In this document: piece after piece, positions 1-8,641 of the stretch | Numbering within the stretch: position 1 is the first letter of the stretch | Layout of the letters: each line of letters starts with the position of its first letter | NCBI GenBank assembly: GCA_019637645.1 | Contig: JAHBVH010000006.1 | Span: 1 to 64,000, forward strand | Reading direction: 5' to 3' | Length of the DNA: 64,000 nt | Source of the DNA: Caldilineaceae bacterium | Lineage (GTDB): Bacteria; Chloroflexota; Anaerolineae; Caldilineales; Caldilineaceae | Position numbers and translations under genes: made by a program | The notes under the pieces: generated by a model | The model's input: the letters and a program-made list of their open reading frames with translations, nothing else | Databases searched by the model: none | Told to the model about the DNA's origin: nothing

Positions 1-281
1 GTGAGGGTCAAAGTGGGCGTAAAATACGCTCAGTGACCCTTTCGGCGGGCGGCTACCACTGGTGAGCGTGCGTTCGGTGGGCTTTGCGAGCGTCACCGCC
101 AGCCGAGTTGCCTACGGCGATGCTCGCAACCGGTGCCCTGTGCGCTAGGGGCCAACCGCCGGTAGCATCCGTTGCCACCAAGGATAGCATGGGCAACGCC
201 GCCGCGCAAGTCAGAATTTTGCCTATTTCTTTGAAAGCTTCTGCTTCTGTAACAACCACGAGAGCATTCGCTTCTGCCATA
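1..281. other. Window-edge stretch without a supported gene
   Basis: No convincing coding region is visible here. An imperfect hairpin lies at 5-39, with outer arms GGGTCA (5-10) and TGACCC (34-39) and inner arms GCGTA (17-21) and TACGC (25-29) around an AAA loop. It could terminate a minus-strand transcript leaving the gene at 282-902. Short open frames exist on both strands, but their residue composition is Ala/His/Arg-rich without any recognisable domain. Confidence 0.35.
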
Positions 282-902
282 TTACTTGATATCGGAAAAG
301 ACAGGCAGATGCAATTTCCACCGAATCGCCATTAAGCGCAGGATGATGACAACAGCCATGCCGCTACCAAACGCTCCTGTACGGGGTACCCCCAGCGCAT
401 GCATCACCAAATAGGCCACGATGCCCACAATAGCCGCCGTAGCGTAGATCTCACGCCGCAAGAGTAAGGGAACCTTTGCCGTGATCACATCGCGCAGAAT
501 GCCGCCGGTGACCCCGGTCATCGTGCCCATCAGCACGACAATCAGTGGCGGACACTGGGCTGCTTCGGCAAGTTGCGCACCGGAGAGGGCAAATAGCGCT
601 AACCCCAATGTGTCGGCGACGAGGAGCGTGATGCCTGGCGGGGGCTGCCTCCGCACATAGATGACGGTCAGCAGGGCAGCGGCGATGATGACCGTCAAGT
701 ACCATGGGTCGATAATCCAAAAAATCGGGTGGCGATTCAGAAGGAGATCGCGGAGGGTTCCCCCACCGATGGCGGTGATGGCGGCAACGACGATGACCCC
801 AAGCAGATCCAGGTTGCGATCACGCGCCGCTAGCACACCACTCACTGCGAAGACGGCCACACCAGCAAGATCTAAGAAATATAAGAGCATGTAATATCTC
901 AC
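282..902 (-). CDS. TRIC/UPF0126-family membrane channel protein
   Basis: This 206-residue, very hydrophobic protein has the internal duplication typical of the UPF0126 (YicG, 'glycine transporter') family. The first repeat carries GGGTLRD at residues 46-52 and the second GGILRD at 133-138, each inside a three-helix bundle. Family members form trimeric intracellular-cation-type channels in the cytoplasmic membrane; the physiological ion in bacteria is not settled, and glycine transport has been proposed for some. Length and the two glycine-rich kinked motifs match the family. It lies 51 bp downstream of the MgtC/DUF4010 gene on the same strand, so co-transcription of two small-ion membrane proteins is plausible. 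Substrate is unknown from sequence. Confidence 0.85.
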   Translation of the reverse strand: MRYYMLLYFLDLAGVAVFAVSGVLAARDRNLDLLGVIVVAAITAIGGGTLRDLLLNRHPIFWIIDPWYLTVIIAAALLTVIYVRRQPPPGITLLVADTLGLALFALSGAQLAEAAQCPPLIVVLMGTMTGVTGGILRDVITAKVPLLLRREIYATAAIVGIVAYLVMHALGVPRTGAFGSGMAVVIILRLMAIRWKLHLPVFSDIK

Positions 903-953
903 CTTGTTAGAACACTGCGTACAATCATTCGGTAGCCCCTGTTAGGGGTATGG

Positions 954-2228
954 TTACTGAGCGTAGAAGAACACCGTTTGCACCACTGCGCCAAGCACAC
1001 CAAGCAGGGCGATAAGGCCAACGGTCCAGACTAATTTGCGGATCAGGTAGAGATTGCCGATCCCGATCACGAGTGGCACATTCACCAAAACGCTCGTCAG
1101 CGAAGCCAGCACAGCGGCATTCCCCGCGACTTGGCTGGCAATCGTCCCTCGCGCCGCCAGCGCGGCGGCAGCGGCAACCGCGCTCGAGCTGGAAAACAAG
1201 CCGCCCAAGAAGCTCGTCACATAGAGCCCCAACTGCCCTAGCATCTGTTGCCCCAAGACGCCCGCAATTTGAATCACCACCAAGGTTAAGCCAAATTTCA
1301 GAGCGGATATGAGCGAGAAGGGTGATTGTAATTTCAGAGGCAGCGTCTCACCATCGTCGGCAGCGTCATCCGGTGAAGGCCGCTGCCAAAACACCAGCCC
1401 CGCACTGGCCGCCAACATCAACCCAAAAGCGGCCAGGGCAGCTTGCAAGGCATAGGGGGCAAAAATGGCAAGCAGCACCGCATTGCGCATCAACATGGCT
1501 GCAATCGCCAAGATAATGCTGCGATACACAACATCCGTACGCTGGGCTGGTGCGGTCTTCACCCGTTGGGCCAATTCGCGTGTCGTCACACTACTGTTCA
1601 CCAAGCCGCCCAAAAAGCCGGTCAATTCTATGCCCCGATCGCCATAGAGCTTCCAGAGGATATAGTTCACAAAGCCGATACCGGCAATCAAAATGACTGT
1701 GATCCACGCGGCACGCGGCTCTACCGTGCCCCAGGGATCGATGCTGCCTTCGGGAAGCGCGGGGTAGATCACAAAGGCCAAAATCGCCAGCAGAATGGCC
1801 GAGCGCAATTCGACATCACTCAGCTTGATGGTAAAGCCCGCCAAAGGCTTCTTCCAGGCCAGGAGGGCGGCTGTGGTTACCCCAATCGCTGCTGGCGTCA
1901 AGGTATGCCCCTGCCCACTGAGAATACCTGCATACCCAATGACCAAAAGCGCCGCCGACGTAGTCAGCTCGGTGCCTTGATCGGCGCGGAGGGTTCTAAG
2001 GTTGAGGAAGACAATGAAAATGCCCAACATGGCAATATTGAGCAGGGCAAAGGATTCCCCCAGGAGGCCACCGATGGCCCCCAACAGGGCCACAAAGCCA
2101 AAGGTGCGTAGCCCCGCGTCTTTGCGGCGACGCTCCCGCTCTATCCCCACAAAGAGGCCAATCGCTAGCGCTAGGACCAAGCGTTCAAAGACTGTATCAT
2201 AAGGCCAGTGTGCAACTGTCAATGCCAT
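954..2228 (-). CDS. MgtC/SapB-family membrane protein with DUF4010 domain
   Basis: This 424-residue multi-pass membrane protein opens with an MgtC/SapB-type domain (about residues 15-150) showing the conserved segment RLVLALAIGLFVGIERERR. A DUF4010 domain follows (about 180-390), rich in small residues and transmembrane helices. Two-domain proteins of this kind are common in environmental bacteria. MgtC itself is linked to magnesium limitation and F-ATPase control in Salmonella, but that role cannot be transferred to this architecture. The ATG at 2228 places the conserved helix near the N-terminus as expected. It is followed on the same strand by the TRIC-like channel, suggesting a small two-gene membrane operon. 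Confidence 0.85.
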   Translation of the reverse strand: MALTVAHWPYDTVFERLVLALAIGLFVGIERERRRKDAGLRTFGFVALLGAIGGLLGESFALLNIAMLGIFIVFLNLRTLRADQGTELTTSAALLVIGYAGILSGQGHTLTPAAIGVTTAALLAWKKPLAGFTIKLSDVELRSAILLAILAFVIYPALPEGSIDPWGTVEPRAAWITVILIAGIGFVNYILWKLYGDRGIELTGFLGGLVNSSVTTRELAQRVKTAPAQRTDVVYRSIILAIAAMLMRNAVLLAIFAPYALQAALAAFGLMLAASAGLVFWQRPSPDDAADDGETLPLKLQSPFSLISALKFGLTLVVIQIAGVLGQQMLGQLGLYVTSFLGGLFSSSSAVAAAAALAARGTIASQVAGNAAVLASLTSVLVNVPLVIGIGNLYLIRKLVWTVGLIALLGVLGAVVQTVFFYAQ

Positions 2229-2683
2229 CGATCATCCTCGCTTTCTTGAGTCGCGCTTGGCGATTCCAATCACGCTAGCGCTAGGTGCAGTGCTGCCCCA
2301 GAGATATCCGCTTAGTATACTACGCGTTCGACACGCGTGGAATTTGTGGCTCAGTTACAGGCAGAGCAGCGGAGCGCCGGTGGGTGCTTTTTGTTGTGCG
2401 TCAAGGGTTTTAATCCTGCCTTTTTAAAGATCGCGCTTGCCCTGTAGTTACACAATGGGAAGACGTAGCAAAACCATTTGACAGGAGCCTAAAAGCGATG
2501 ATACCATCGACATGGCTAGGGAGTCGGGCGATGCAAGCATAGCCGTGCTTGTCAACCAACTTTTCGCCACCGATGAACAGCGCAAATCACCGTCGTCTTG
2601 GGCCACCGTCGTCTTAGGCCGGCGTGAACTATCGATAGCTGGCACAGCTCATCCACTTCTACAACCATCCACGAGCCTATACT
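2229..2683. other. 455-bp intergenic stretch between divergent genes
   Basis: This stretch separates the minus-strand MgtC gene from the plus-strand permease and must hold both promoters. A perfect -35-like TTGACA sits at 2478-2483 on the plus strand, but no good -10 follows at 16-18 bp. A 10-bp palindrome CTAGCGCTAG lies at 2275-2284. A TATACT at 2678-2683 abuts the permease start and is too close to act as its promoter. Short open frames here show no domain. Nothing else is recognised. Confidence 0.4.
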
Positions 2684-3634
2684 ATGGAACTTGTACTCCT
2701 TGTCAACTTACTGGCCGCGGGCATTCGGTCTGGCACGGCCATTCTCTTTGCGACTATTGGCGAAATCTTTGCTGAACGCGCCGGGGTGCTCAACTTGGGC
2801 GTCGAAGGCATCATGCTCATGGGGGCAGTGACAGCCTATGGCGTCGCCTACCAGAGTGGCAATCCTTGGTTGGGTCTATTGGCCGCCGCGGGCATGGGCA
2901 TGGGCCTAGCGCTGCTCCATGCCTTTGTCACCATTACCTTGCGGGCCGACCAGGTGGTCAGTGGGCTGGCGCTCACCTTTCTGGGCACTGGCATGAGTGC
3001 GGTCCTCGGTGCGCCGTTGGTAGAAGTCCGCCAAGCCCCGCGTCTGCCGACCTTTCCCATTCCCTATCTCGCCGATCTGCCCTGGGTAGGGCCGATCTTT
3101 TTTCAGCACAACGTCATTGTCTATGTGGGCTTTTTATTAGCACCGCTCGCTTGGTTCTATATCTACCGAACCCGTCCCGGCCAAGCATTGCGTGCCATTG
3201 GCGAATATCCGGCTGCGGCAGATGTGCTCGGGATTCCCGTCTATCGCCTGCGCTATCTCTATGTCATGGTCGGTGGTCTCCTCACGGGTGTCAGCGGTGC
3301 CGCCTTGACCTTGGCCATTACGCCACTCTGGATCGAAGGGGTTACGGCTGGCCAAGGGTGGATTGCCGTGGGGCTGGTCATCTTTGCCGGGTGGGATCCC
3401 CTGCGGGCGGCGTTGGGCTCTTATCTGTTTGGGGCCATTCGCCGGTTGCCGCTCGAATTACAAAATCTGGCTTTTTTCCTCAGCAATCCCTATTATGGCT
3501 ACTTCATGAACATGCTGCCTTATCTCTTTACCATTATCGTGCTCGTCATGGGTTCGCGCGAGGCATTGCGCCGCCGTGTAGGGGCACCGGCGGCCTTAGG
3601 GGTACCCTACATCCGCGAAGAGCGCGGACGGTGA
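2684..3634 (+). CDS. ABC transporter permease, nucleoside/BMP type (orphan)
   Basis: The 316-residue integral membrane protein matches the second permease (YufQ/NupQ type) of BMP-family nucleoside/simple-sugar ABC importers. The family hallmark ERAGVLNLGVEGIMLMGA lies near residues 31-48, followed by a long series of hydrophobic helices and the conserved LALTFLGTGMSAVLG and ALRAIGEYPAAADVLGI segments. Such permeases normally work with a second permease, a double-domain ATPase and a BMP lipoprotein. None is present next to it: upstream is an unrelated minus-strand gene and downstream a YdjM-like gene 12 bp away. It is therefore either a relic or is served by subunits encoded elsewhere. The protein looks full length. 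Confidence 0.85.
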   Translation: MELVLLVNLLAAGIRSGTAILFATIGEIFAERAGVLNLGVEGIMLMGAVTAYGVAYQSGNPWLGLLAAAGMGMGLALLHAFVTITLRADQVVSGLALTFLGTGMSAVLGAPLVEVRQAPRLPTFPIPYLADLPWVGPIFFQHNVIVYVGFLLAPLAWFYIYRTRPGQALRAIGEYPAAADVLGIPVYRLRYLYVMVGGLLTGVSGAALTLAITPLWIEGVTAGQGWIAVGLVIFAGWDPLRAALGSYLFGAIRRLPLELQNLAFFLSNPYYGYFMNMLPYLFTIIVLVMGSREALRRRVGAPAALGVPYIREERGR

Positions 3635-3646
3635 TGAATCCAATTT

Positions 3647-4183
3647 ATGTTACCACCATCCCATCTTGCCTATACCTGGCTAACGGTTAGCCTTGCCCAA
3701 GAATATTGGGGCCTCACCGAAGAGACTGACTATCGGCTCATCGCCCTGGCCGCTGTCGGTTCAGATCTGATTGACAAGCCACTGGCCCTGGCCTATTTCT
3801 ATCAGCGCTACAAAGCCGCGGTGCTCTTTGCCCACACCTTGTTGGTCTATCTAGCTCTTTGCTACGGGACCTACCGCTATTTTCCGCGCTATTGGCGCTA
3901 TACGCTGGCCTTTGTTGGTCATGCTCTGATCGACCGCCTTTGGCTTTTCCCGGCAACCTTCTATTGGCCATTCCGGGGATGGCGCTTTCATGTGTGGGGA
4001 AAACGGGGCGCGGAGCAGACCGAGCTAGGCCGTGCCTACTGGGTTACCTTCACGCGGCGGCCCGAGCTGTGGGGCTGGGAAGTGGGCGGTCTGCTAGCAC
4101 TCGGCTGGTTTGTGTGGCGGCACCAACTCTATCGTGGAGAGCGTTTGCGTCGTTTTCTGCGCACAGGCCGCGTAAGCCGTTAG
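3647..4183 (+). CDS. YdjM-like membrane-bound metal-dependent hydrolase
   Basis: This 178-residue protein resembles the YdjM/LexA-binding, inner-membrane-associated putative hydrolase family (PF04307). It starts MLPPSHLAYTW and has the conserved polar positions in GSDLIDKPL, AHTLLVY and GHALIDRLW, which supply the His/Asp residues thought to bind metal. Aromatic-rich segments between them form a few membrane helices, and the C-terminus is basic. The ATG at 3647 follows the permease stop by 12 bp, so the two genes probably share a transcript. The enzymatic substrate of this family is not known; the assignment is by motif only. Confidence 0.7.
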   Translation: MLPPSHLAYTWLTVSLAQEYWGLTEETDYRLIALAAVGSDLIDKPLALAYFYQRYKAAVLFAHTLLVYLALCYGTYRYFPRYWRYTLAFVGHALIDRLWLFPATFYWPFRGWRFHVWGKRGAEQTELGRAYWVTFTRRPELWGWEVGGLLALGWFVWRHQLYRGERLRRFLRTGRVSR

Positions 4184-4253
4184 CTGGCCGCGGCAGCTTC
4201 CCCACCAGCTAGCTGATACCACCCTGGTCCTCATCACCCAATCCTTATAGTAT

Positions 4254-4283
4254 TTCTCACTTCAGTCTGAGCCGTGATACAAT
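4254..4283 (+). promoter_or_regulatory. Candidate extended -10 promoter, possibly leaderless
   Basis: An extended -10 element TG-A-TACAAT has its hexamer at 4278-4283, with a partial -35 (TTCTCA, 4254-4259) 18 bp upstream. The predicted start of transcription falls at about 4290, exactly the A of the flippase ATG. No Shine-Dalgarno sequence precedes that ATG, which fits a leaderless message. This is prediction only. Confidence 0.4.
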
Positions 4284-4289
4284 CGCGCC

Positions 4290-5885
4290 ATGAAGGAAAC
4301 GGCCCAATCACCTATGGCTTCTTTGCGCGCGCCAGCATCACCGCCATCAGCGGCGGCGTCGGCGGCTTCCTCACCCCTGACGACACCACCCCTGACGACA
4401 CCACCGCTGACGACACCACCGCTGACGACATCACCGACCCCTCAGCAGACTGGACGGCGCATTCTGGTCAATGCCAGTGCGTTGGCTAGCGCCAGCCTTT
4501 GGCGGATCGTCACCAGCTTCTTGCTCCAGTTGATCATTGCCCGCCAATTGGGAATCGTGGGGTTGGGCCAATACACGATTGCCCTCGCCTACCTCAACGT
4601 TAGCCAGGTCTTGACTGAATTGGGACTGCCCGCGCTCCTCGTACGCGATCTGGCCCAAATGCCTTGGCTTCGGCGCAGCTATTTTCGTTTTGCCCTGGGC
4701 CTCCAACTGGGGGCCAGCTTGTTGATCTGGGGCGGTTTATTGCTGCTCACGACGATCCTGCCATTTTCGCCAGCGTCCCAGCGCATTTTGTGGATCGTTG
4801 GGGCTTCTCTGCCCTTCTATGCCATTACCTCCGTCACCCAAACCCTCTTTCAAGCGAGCGAGCGCATGGAGCTGGTGATGGGGATCGAAGTGCTGATCAA
4901 TACGTTGATTCTACTCTTTAGTGTTGCCGTGATCTTTCTCGGGGGAACTACGCAACATCTGGCTGCCGTTCTGGTAGTAACCCAATTGATTTCCGCGGTG
5001 TTGGGGCTCATCTTGTTGCAACGGAGTGGGTTGTTTGCGGCCCTGCCCCAATCGCCCTTGCCAGAACGTTGGTCGATTGGGCGGCGGGCAGCGCCCTTCT
5101 ATGGGTTGGCCCTGGCGGATGTCTTGCTCCAACGCACGGATATTGTTCTTCTGAGTATTATCGGTGGCGAAACAATCACGGGAATTTATGGGGCCGCGTA
5201 TAACTTGGTGCGGGTTGGGCTAAAGTTGGTGCAGAATTTCTGGGCAGCGCTCTACCCTACCCTCAGTCGCCTTTATCGCCAAGCCCCCCCGCAGTATATA
5301 CGCTTGTGTAATTTTAGTTTACGCTATGGCTTGCTCTGTCTGCTGGCCGCCGCGTCGATTGGCACCGGCATTACGCAAGATGTTTTGCGCTTGATCTATG
5401 GCACCGGCTATCACGAAGCAGCCTGGGTCTTAGAAATCTTACTTTGGAGCGCGCCCTTCTATCTGATCGAGAATTACAGCCAAACGCTCTTGATGGTGGA
5501 ACAAAGGCCCTTCCAAGGGTTACGGATTACTGGATTGCATTTGATCATGCTCGTGACGCTCATGCCCCTTTTGATTCCCCTTTGGGCCGCAACCGGCGCG
5601 GCTTGGGCCGCGCTGGGGGCCAGTGGCATCGGCGCGCTGGTTAGTTTTCGGCTGTTGCAACGTTGGCAAATGCCCCAGACCATCGCCCACCCCTGGCTCA
5701 TGCTCATGCTGGTGGTTGCCAGCTATTTGCTAAGTCTCTGGCTGCCCGTCGGCTGGCTCTGGCGGCTTGGGCTAGGGATGGTCTTCTACCTGGGCATTGC
5801 CTGGTGGAGTGGCCTCATCGCCCAAGAGGACTGGCTGTTAGTCCGCCGCATTCTACGCAATCCAGGCGAAGAACGTGCCGCATGA
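4290..5885 (+). CDS. Wzx-like polysaccharide/lipid-linked oligosaccharide flippase
   Basis: This 531-residue protein belongs to the polysaccharide transporter (PST/MOP) superfamily of flippases. After a non-conserved, Pro/Thr/Ala-rich N-terminal tail of about 55 residues come roughly 12-14 hydrophobic helices beginning ILVNASALASASLWRIVTSF, the usual first helix of Wzx-type proteins. It would move undecaprenyl-linked oligosaccharides across the cytoplasmic membrane. The tail contains four LTTPP-type repeats encoded by a 15-bp tandem array. The start could be the ATG at 4290 or the next at 4314; the membrane domain is unaffected. It opens a run of glycosyltransferase genes, consistent with exopolysaccharide or surface-glycan assembly. 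Confidence 0.85.
   Translation: MKETAQSPMASLRAPASPPSAAASAASSPLTTPPLTTPPLTTPPLTTSPTPQQTGRRILVNASALASASLWRIVTSFLLQLIIARQLGIVGLGQYTIALAYLNVSQVLTELGLPALLVRDLAQMPWLRRSYFRFALGLQLGASLLIWGGLLLLTTILPFSPASQRILWIVGASLPFYAITSVTQTLFQASERMELVMGIEVLINTLILLFSVAVIFLGGTTQHLAAVLVVTQLISAVLGLILLQRSGLFAALPQSPLPERWSIGRRAAPFYGLALADVLLQRTDIVLLSIIGGETITGIYGAAYNLVRVGLKLVQNFWAALYPTLSRLYRQAPPQYIRLCNFSLRYGLLCLLAAASIGTGITQDVLRLIYGTGYHEAAWVLEILLWSAPFYLIENYSQTLLMVEQRPFQGLRITGLHLIMLVTLMPLLIPLWAATGAAWAALGASGIGALVSFRLLQRWQMPQTIAHPWLMLMLVVASYLLSLWLPVGWLWRLGLGMVFYLGIAWWSGLIAQEDWLLVRRILRNPGEERAA
4377..4436 (+). repeat. 15-bp tandem repeat x4 inside the flippase N-terminus
   Basis: Four head-to-tail copies of CTGACGACACCACC(C/G) occupy 4377-4391, 4392-4406, 4407-4421 and 4422-4436, the last with a single change. 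The unit length is a multiple of three, so copy-number change would lengthen or shorten the Leu-Thr-Thr-Pro-Pro tail without breaking the frame. Confidence 0.9.
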
Positions 5886-5922
5886 GCTGCATGCTAATTT
5901 ATAGAATTTATCTGTTAGCGCC

Positions 5923-5928
5923 TATAAT
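5923..5928 (+). promoter_or_regulatory. -10 box upstream of glycosyltransferase gene
   Basis: A perfect TATAAT lies at 5923-5928, 37 bp after the flippase stop, with AT-rich DNA but no clear -35 upstream. Transcription would begin near 5935. That makes the in-frame GTG at 5931 an unlikely start and favours the ATG at 5973 or 6015 for the next gene. Confidence 0.4.
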
Positions 5929-5972
5929 GGGTGGCTGGTTTGTGGAAGCCACCTACCTGGACAAAAAGCAGA

Positions 5973-7322
5973 ATGAACTTTGATCGTAGTCGGAAGAGCA
6001 ATAGTAGAGAAGCCATGCACGACGCCAACGCTGAACAATCCCCTAGCCAGGAAGCCGCCAGAGCAGGGCCAACGACGGCACCGGCACAAAAACGCCCATA
6101 TCGTGTATTGATGATTGCGCCCACCAGCTTTTTTGCCGATTATGGCTGCCATGTGCGCATCTATGAAGAAGCGCGCATTCTCCAGGCGTTGGGCCATCAA
6201 GTTACCATTGTCACCTACCGCAATGGAAGTGATGTGCCGGGGCTTGATATCCGCCGCACCTTGCCGATCCCTTGGCGCCGTCATTACGAGGTTGGCTCGA
6301 GCCGCCATAAGATTGCCTTTGATCTGCTCTTGGGCTTGAAGACGCTCCAACTGGTGCTGTGGCGGCGCTACGATGTCCTGCACGCCCACTTGCATGAAGG
6401 GGCATTGATTGCCCTGATTGTTGCGCGCCTTTTTCGGATACCGGTCGTCTTTGACTTTCAAGGCAGCCTTACGGAAGAGATGATCGATCACAAATTTCTG
6501 CGCCGCGATAGCCGTTTCTATCACCTGATGCGCCGCTTGGAGAATTGGATCAATCACTCAGCCCCCGTTATCTTTCCTAGTTCCAGCGAAGGGCGACGCA
6601 TTTTACTCGAGAAATTCGCCTGCCATCCTGACCAAGTACGCACCCTTTCCGACCGCGTCGATACGGATAGCTTTCGGCCAGCCTACCAATACACGCCGGC
6701 AGCACTCCAGCAGCAACGGGCGCGTTTTGGGATTCCGAGCCAGGCCAAAGTGATTGTCTACCTCGGGCTCTTAGCCGAATATCAAGGGACGGGGCTCCTG
6801 CTCGAAGCAATGCAGCGTATCCTTAAGCAACGTTCAGACGTGTATCTATTGCTAATGGGTTTCCCAGGGGTGGACATCTACCAACAAAAAGCAACCGAGT
6901 TGGGCATTCAGGACCGCGTGATCTTTACCGGAAGAGTCTCCTACCGCGAAGCAGCGCCGCTCTACTTAGCTCTAGGTGATGTTGCCGTGGCACCCAAGCT
7001 GAGTCTGAGTGAAAGCGCGGGCAAATTGCTAAATTATATGGCAGTAGGCTTGCCAACAGTCGCGTTTGAGACTTCGGTGGCCCGCGAATATCTCGGGTAT
7101 CATGGCTTGCTGGCTGAACGCGGGAATGTCCAGAGCCTAGCAGAGAAGGTACTAGCAGCTTTAGAAAAACCCGAATTGGGGACGGCGCTGCGCCAACGTG
7201 CGATCCAACACTTCAGTTGGCGCGCGGCAGCCGACATCATCCTGGCTGCCTATGACGAGTTGACGCGACCACGGCGGAGTAAAGAAACCCTACAATCAGA
7301 ATGGATCATTACACAAAAATAG
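5973..7322 (+). CDS. GT4-family glycosyltransferase
   Basis: This protein (449 residues from the ATG at 5973) has the two-Rossmann-fold (GT-B) organisation of family 4. The N-domain starts with YRVLMIAPTSFFADYGCHVR, including the glycine-rich acceptor loop. The C-domain shows VIVYLGLLAEYQGTGLLLEA and the nucleotide-sugar-binding segment SLSESAGKLLNYMAVGLP, in which the usual E-x7-E is replaced by a Ser/Glu-rich variant. It probably transfers a sugar from a nucleotide donor to a lipid-linked glycan at the inner face of the membrane. Start choice between 5973 and 6015 is open. Its 3' end overlaps the next gene by 22 bp, implying translational coupling. Confidence 0.85.
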   Translation: MNFDRSRKSNSREAMHDANAEQSPSQEAARAGPTTAPAQKRPYRVLMIAPTSFFADYGCHVRIYEEARILQALGHQVTIVTYRNGSDVPGLDIRRTLPIPWRRHYEVGSSRHKIAFDLLLGLKTLQLVLWRRYDVLHAHLHEGALIALIVARLFRIPVVFDFQGSLTEEMIDHKFLRRDSRFYHLMRRLENWINHSAPVIFPSSSEGRRILLEKFACHPDQVRTLSDRVDTDSFRPAYQYTPAALQQQRARFGIPSQAKVIVYLGLLAEYQGTGLLLEAMQRILKQRSDVYLLLMGFPGVDIYQQKATELGIQDRVIFTGRVSYREAAPLYLALGDVAVAPKLSLSESAGKLLNYMAVGLPTVAFETSVAREYLGYHGLLAERGNVQSLAEKVLAALEKPELGTALRQRAIQHFSWRAAADIILAAYDELTRPRRSKETLQSEWIITQK

Positions 7323-8599
7323 CCAACCAGCCTTCACAAAAGCCAGTTACGCGGCCGCTGTGCCGCATCACCGTTCCAGCCCACTGGATACGTGTTTCGT
7401 TGCAATCTTTGCTCATGGGTATCATGCTCCTGTTGGGCGTGTTTGCGGTCTATTGGCATACCCCCCAAAGCGTAGCTGCGACCTCACCCCAAGGAACAGT
7501 ACCGCCACCAATCTATCTACCCCTGATCACCACGGGCCCGATGCCGCTAGCCAAACGCATTGGGTTTGGGTTGACTAGCCCCTCGCTCAGCGCCTATCCA
7601 GACGTAGCCAGCCTGGGAGCTGGTTGGTATTTGGATTGGCAAGTGCGGAGCGCCCCAGAACGCCCAAACCAGATGAGCTATGTCCAGGTTGTGCGCGTTC
7701 ACCAAAAGCTCGCCTGCGGGCTCCCCTATCATAGCAATCGTACACTCTGCCCCTACGCAACACCGTTAGACTACACCTATCAGCCAGACCAAGCGACCAT
7801 CGAAGCCGCGGCCCAAGCCAACCCAGGTTCTCTCTGGTTGCTGGGGAATGAAATGGATCGGGTCGATTGGGCCTATTGCCAAGAATGGGAAGGGGCGCAT
7901 TGCAAGACCCTCGGCTATAGCGGCCAAGATGAAATATTGCCCGAAACATACGCCGTGGCCTACCATGATCTCTATACGCTCATCAAAGCGGTTGACCCAA
8001 CCGCCCGCATCGCCATCGGTGGTGTGATCCAGCCCACGCCCTTGCGGTTAGCCTACCTGACCGCAATTTGGGATAGTTACCAGACAACCTACTCCACAAC
8101 CATGCCGGTCGAGGTCTGGAATGTACATAACTTTATCATCCGCGAAAAAGCCAATGACTGGGGTGCCGATATTCCACCAGGCATTGACGCCGAAACGGGC
8201 GCTTATCTCAACAACCCGGCAACCCATATTGACATGCAACATTTTGACGAGCAGATTCGCGCCATGCGGCAGTGGATGAAGGAGCGGGGCCAACAGCAAA
8301 AGCCGCTGATCGTCAGCGAATATGGCGTGCTTTACCCCAATAGCTTGATGGGGCTACCTAATCAAGCTAGTTATATCCAAACGTTTATGCTTGCCACGTT
8401 TGATTACTTTTATAACACCAAAGACTGTACCTTGGGCCTCATCAGTGATAGCTGCCGCCTTGTCCAGCAGTGGAATTGGTACAGTCTGGATGATCTTTCT
8501 GGTGGGTTCAACCCGTATAGCCGACTCTATGATCCCAAGACCGGTCAAATCACGGATACCGGTGAGCGCTTCCGTCGCTATATTGCGGAGTCACGATAG
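7301..8599 (+). CDS. Membrane-anchored glycosidase-like (clan A TIM-barrel) protein, copy 1
   Basis: The 432-residue protein has a cytoplasmic N-terminus, one membrane helix at about residues 34-52 and an extracytoplasmic domain. A short linker holds the motif IYLPLI (71-76). The catalytic-type domain begins KRIGFGL. It contains LLGNEMDR with Asn183-Glu184, resembling the acid/base 'NE' of clan GH-A, and VSEYGVLYP with Glu340 at the position of a nucleophile. These features suggest a secreted retaining glycosidase or transglycosidase, but I cannot assign a GH family. It overlaps the upstream glycosyltransferase gene and is followed 42 bp later by a close paralogue, so it likely trims or remodels the exported glycan. 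Confidence 0.65.
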   Translation: MDHYTKIANQPSQKPVTRPLCRITVPAHWIRVSLQSLLMGIMLLLGVFAVYWHTPQSVAATSPQGTVPPPIYLPLITTGPMPLAKRIGFGLTSPSLSAYPDVASLGAGWYLDWQVRSAPERPNQMSYVQVVRVHQKLACGLPYHSNRTLCPYATPLDYTYQPDQATIEAAAQANPGSLWLLGNEMDRVDWAYCQEWEGAHCKTLGYSGQDEILPETYAVAYHDLYTLIKAVDPTARIAIGGVIQPTPLRLAYLTAIWDSYQTTYSTTMPVEVWNVHNFIIREKANDWGADIPPGIDAETGAYLNNPATHIDMQHFDEQIRAMRQWMKERGQQQKPLIVSEYGVLYPNSLMGLPNQASYIQTFMLATFDYFYNTKDCTLGLISDSCRLVQQWNWYSLDDLSGGFNPYSRLYDPKTGQITDTGERFRRYIAESR

Positions 8600-8641
8600 A
8601 TTTTGTGCTCGATTCAAGTTCGAAAGAAGGAGATACTCTAC

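Noticed and set aside
53..280. 75-residue minus-strand open frame directly after the TRIC gene
   Set aside because: Only the first 25 residues look protein-like; no ribosome site or family, and the rest is Ala/His-rich noise.
2165..2284. CTAGCGCTAG palindromes at 2165-2174 and 2275-2284, and again at 25146-25155
   Set aside because: Only three copies, two of them in coding sequence; not enough to call a repeat family or binding site.
2448..2645. Small open frames on both strands in the 2229-2683 gap
   Set aside because: No ribosome site, no domain, and they overlap each other on opposite strands.
2678..2683. TATACT as promoter of the nucleoside-type permease
   Set aside because: It abuts the start codon, so transcription would begin inside the coding region.
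4274..4489. Asp-Asp-Thr-Thr repeat peptide in another frame over the flippase N-terminus
   Set aside because: It is the shadow of the 15-bp tandem repeat; the flippase frame continues through it into a conserved membrane domain.
5931..5972. GTG start at 5931 for the first GT4 gene
   Set aside because: It lies just after a TATAAT and would precede the predicted transcription start; the added residues are not conserved in character.
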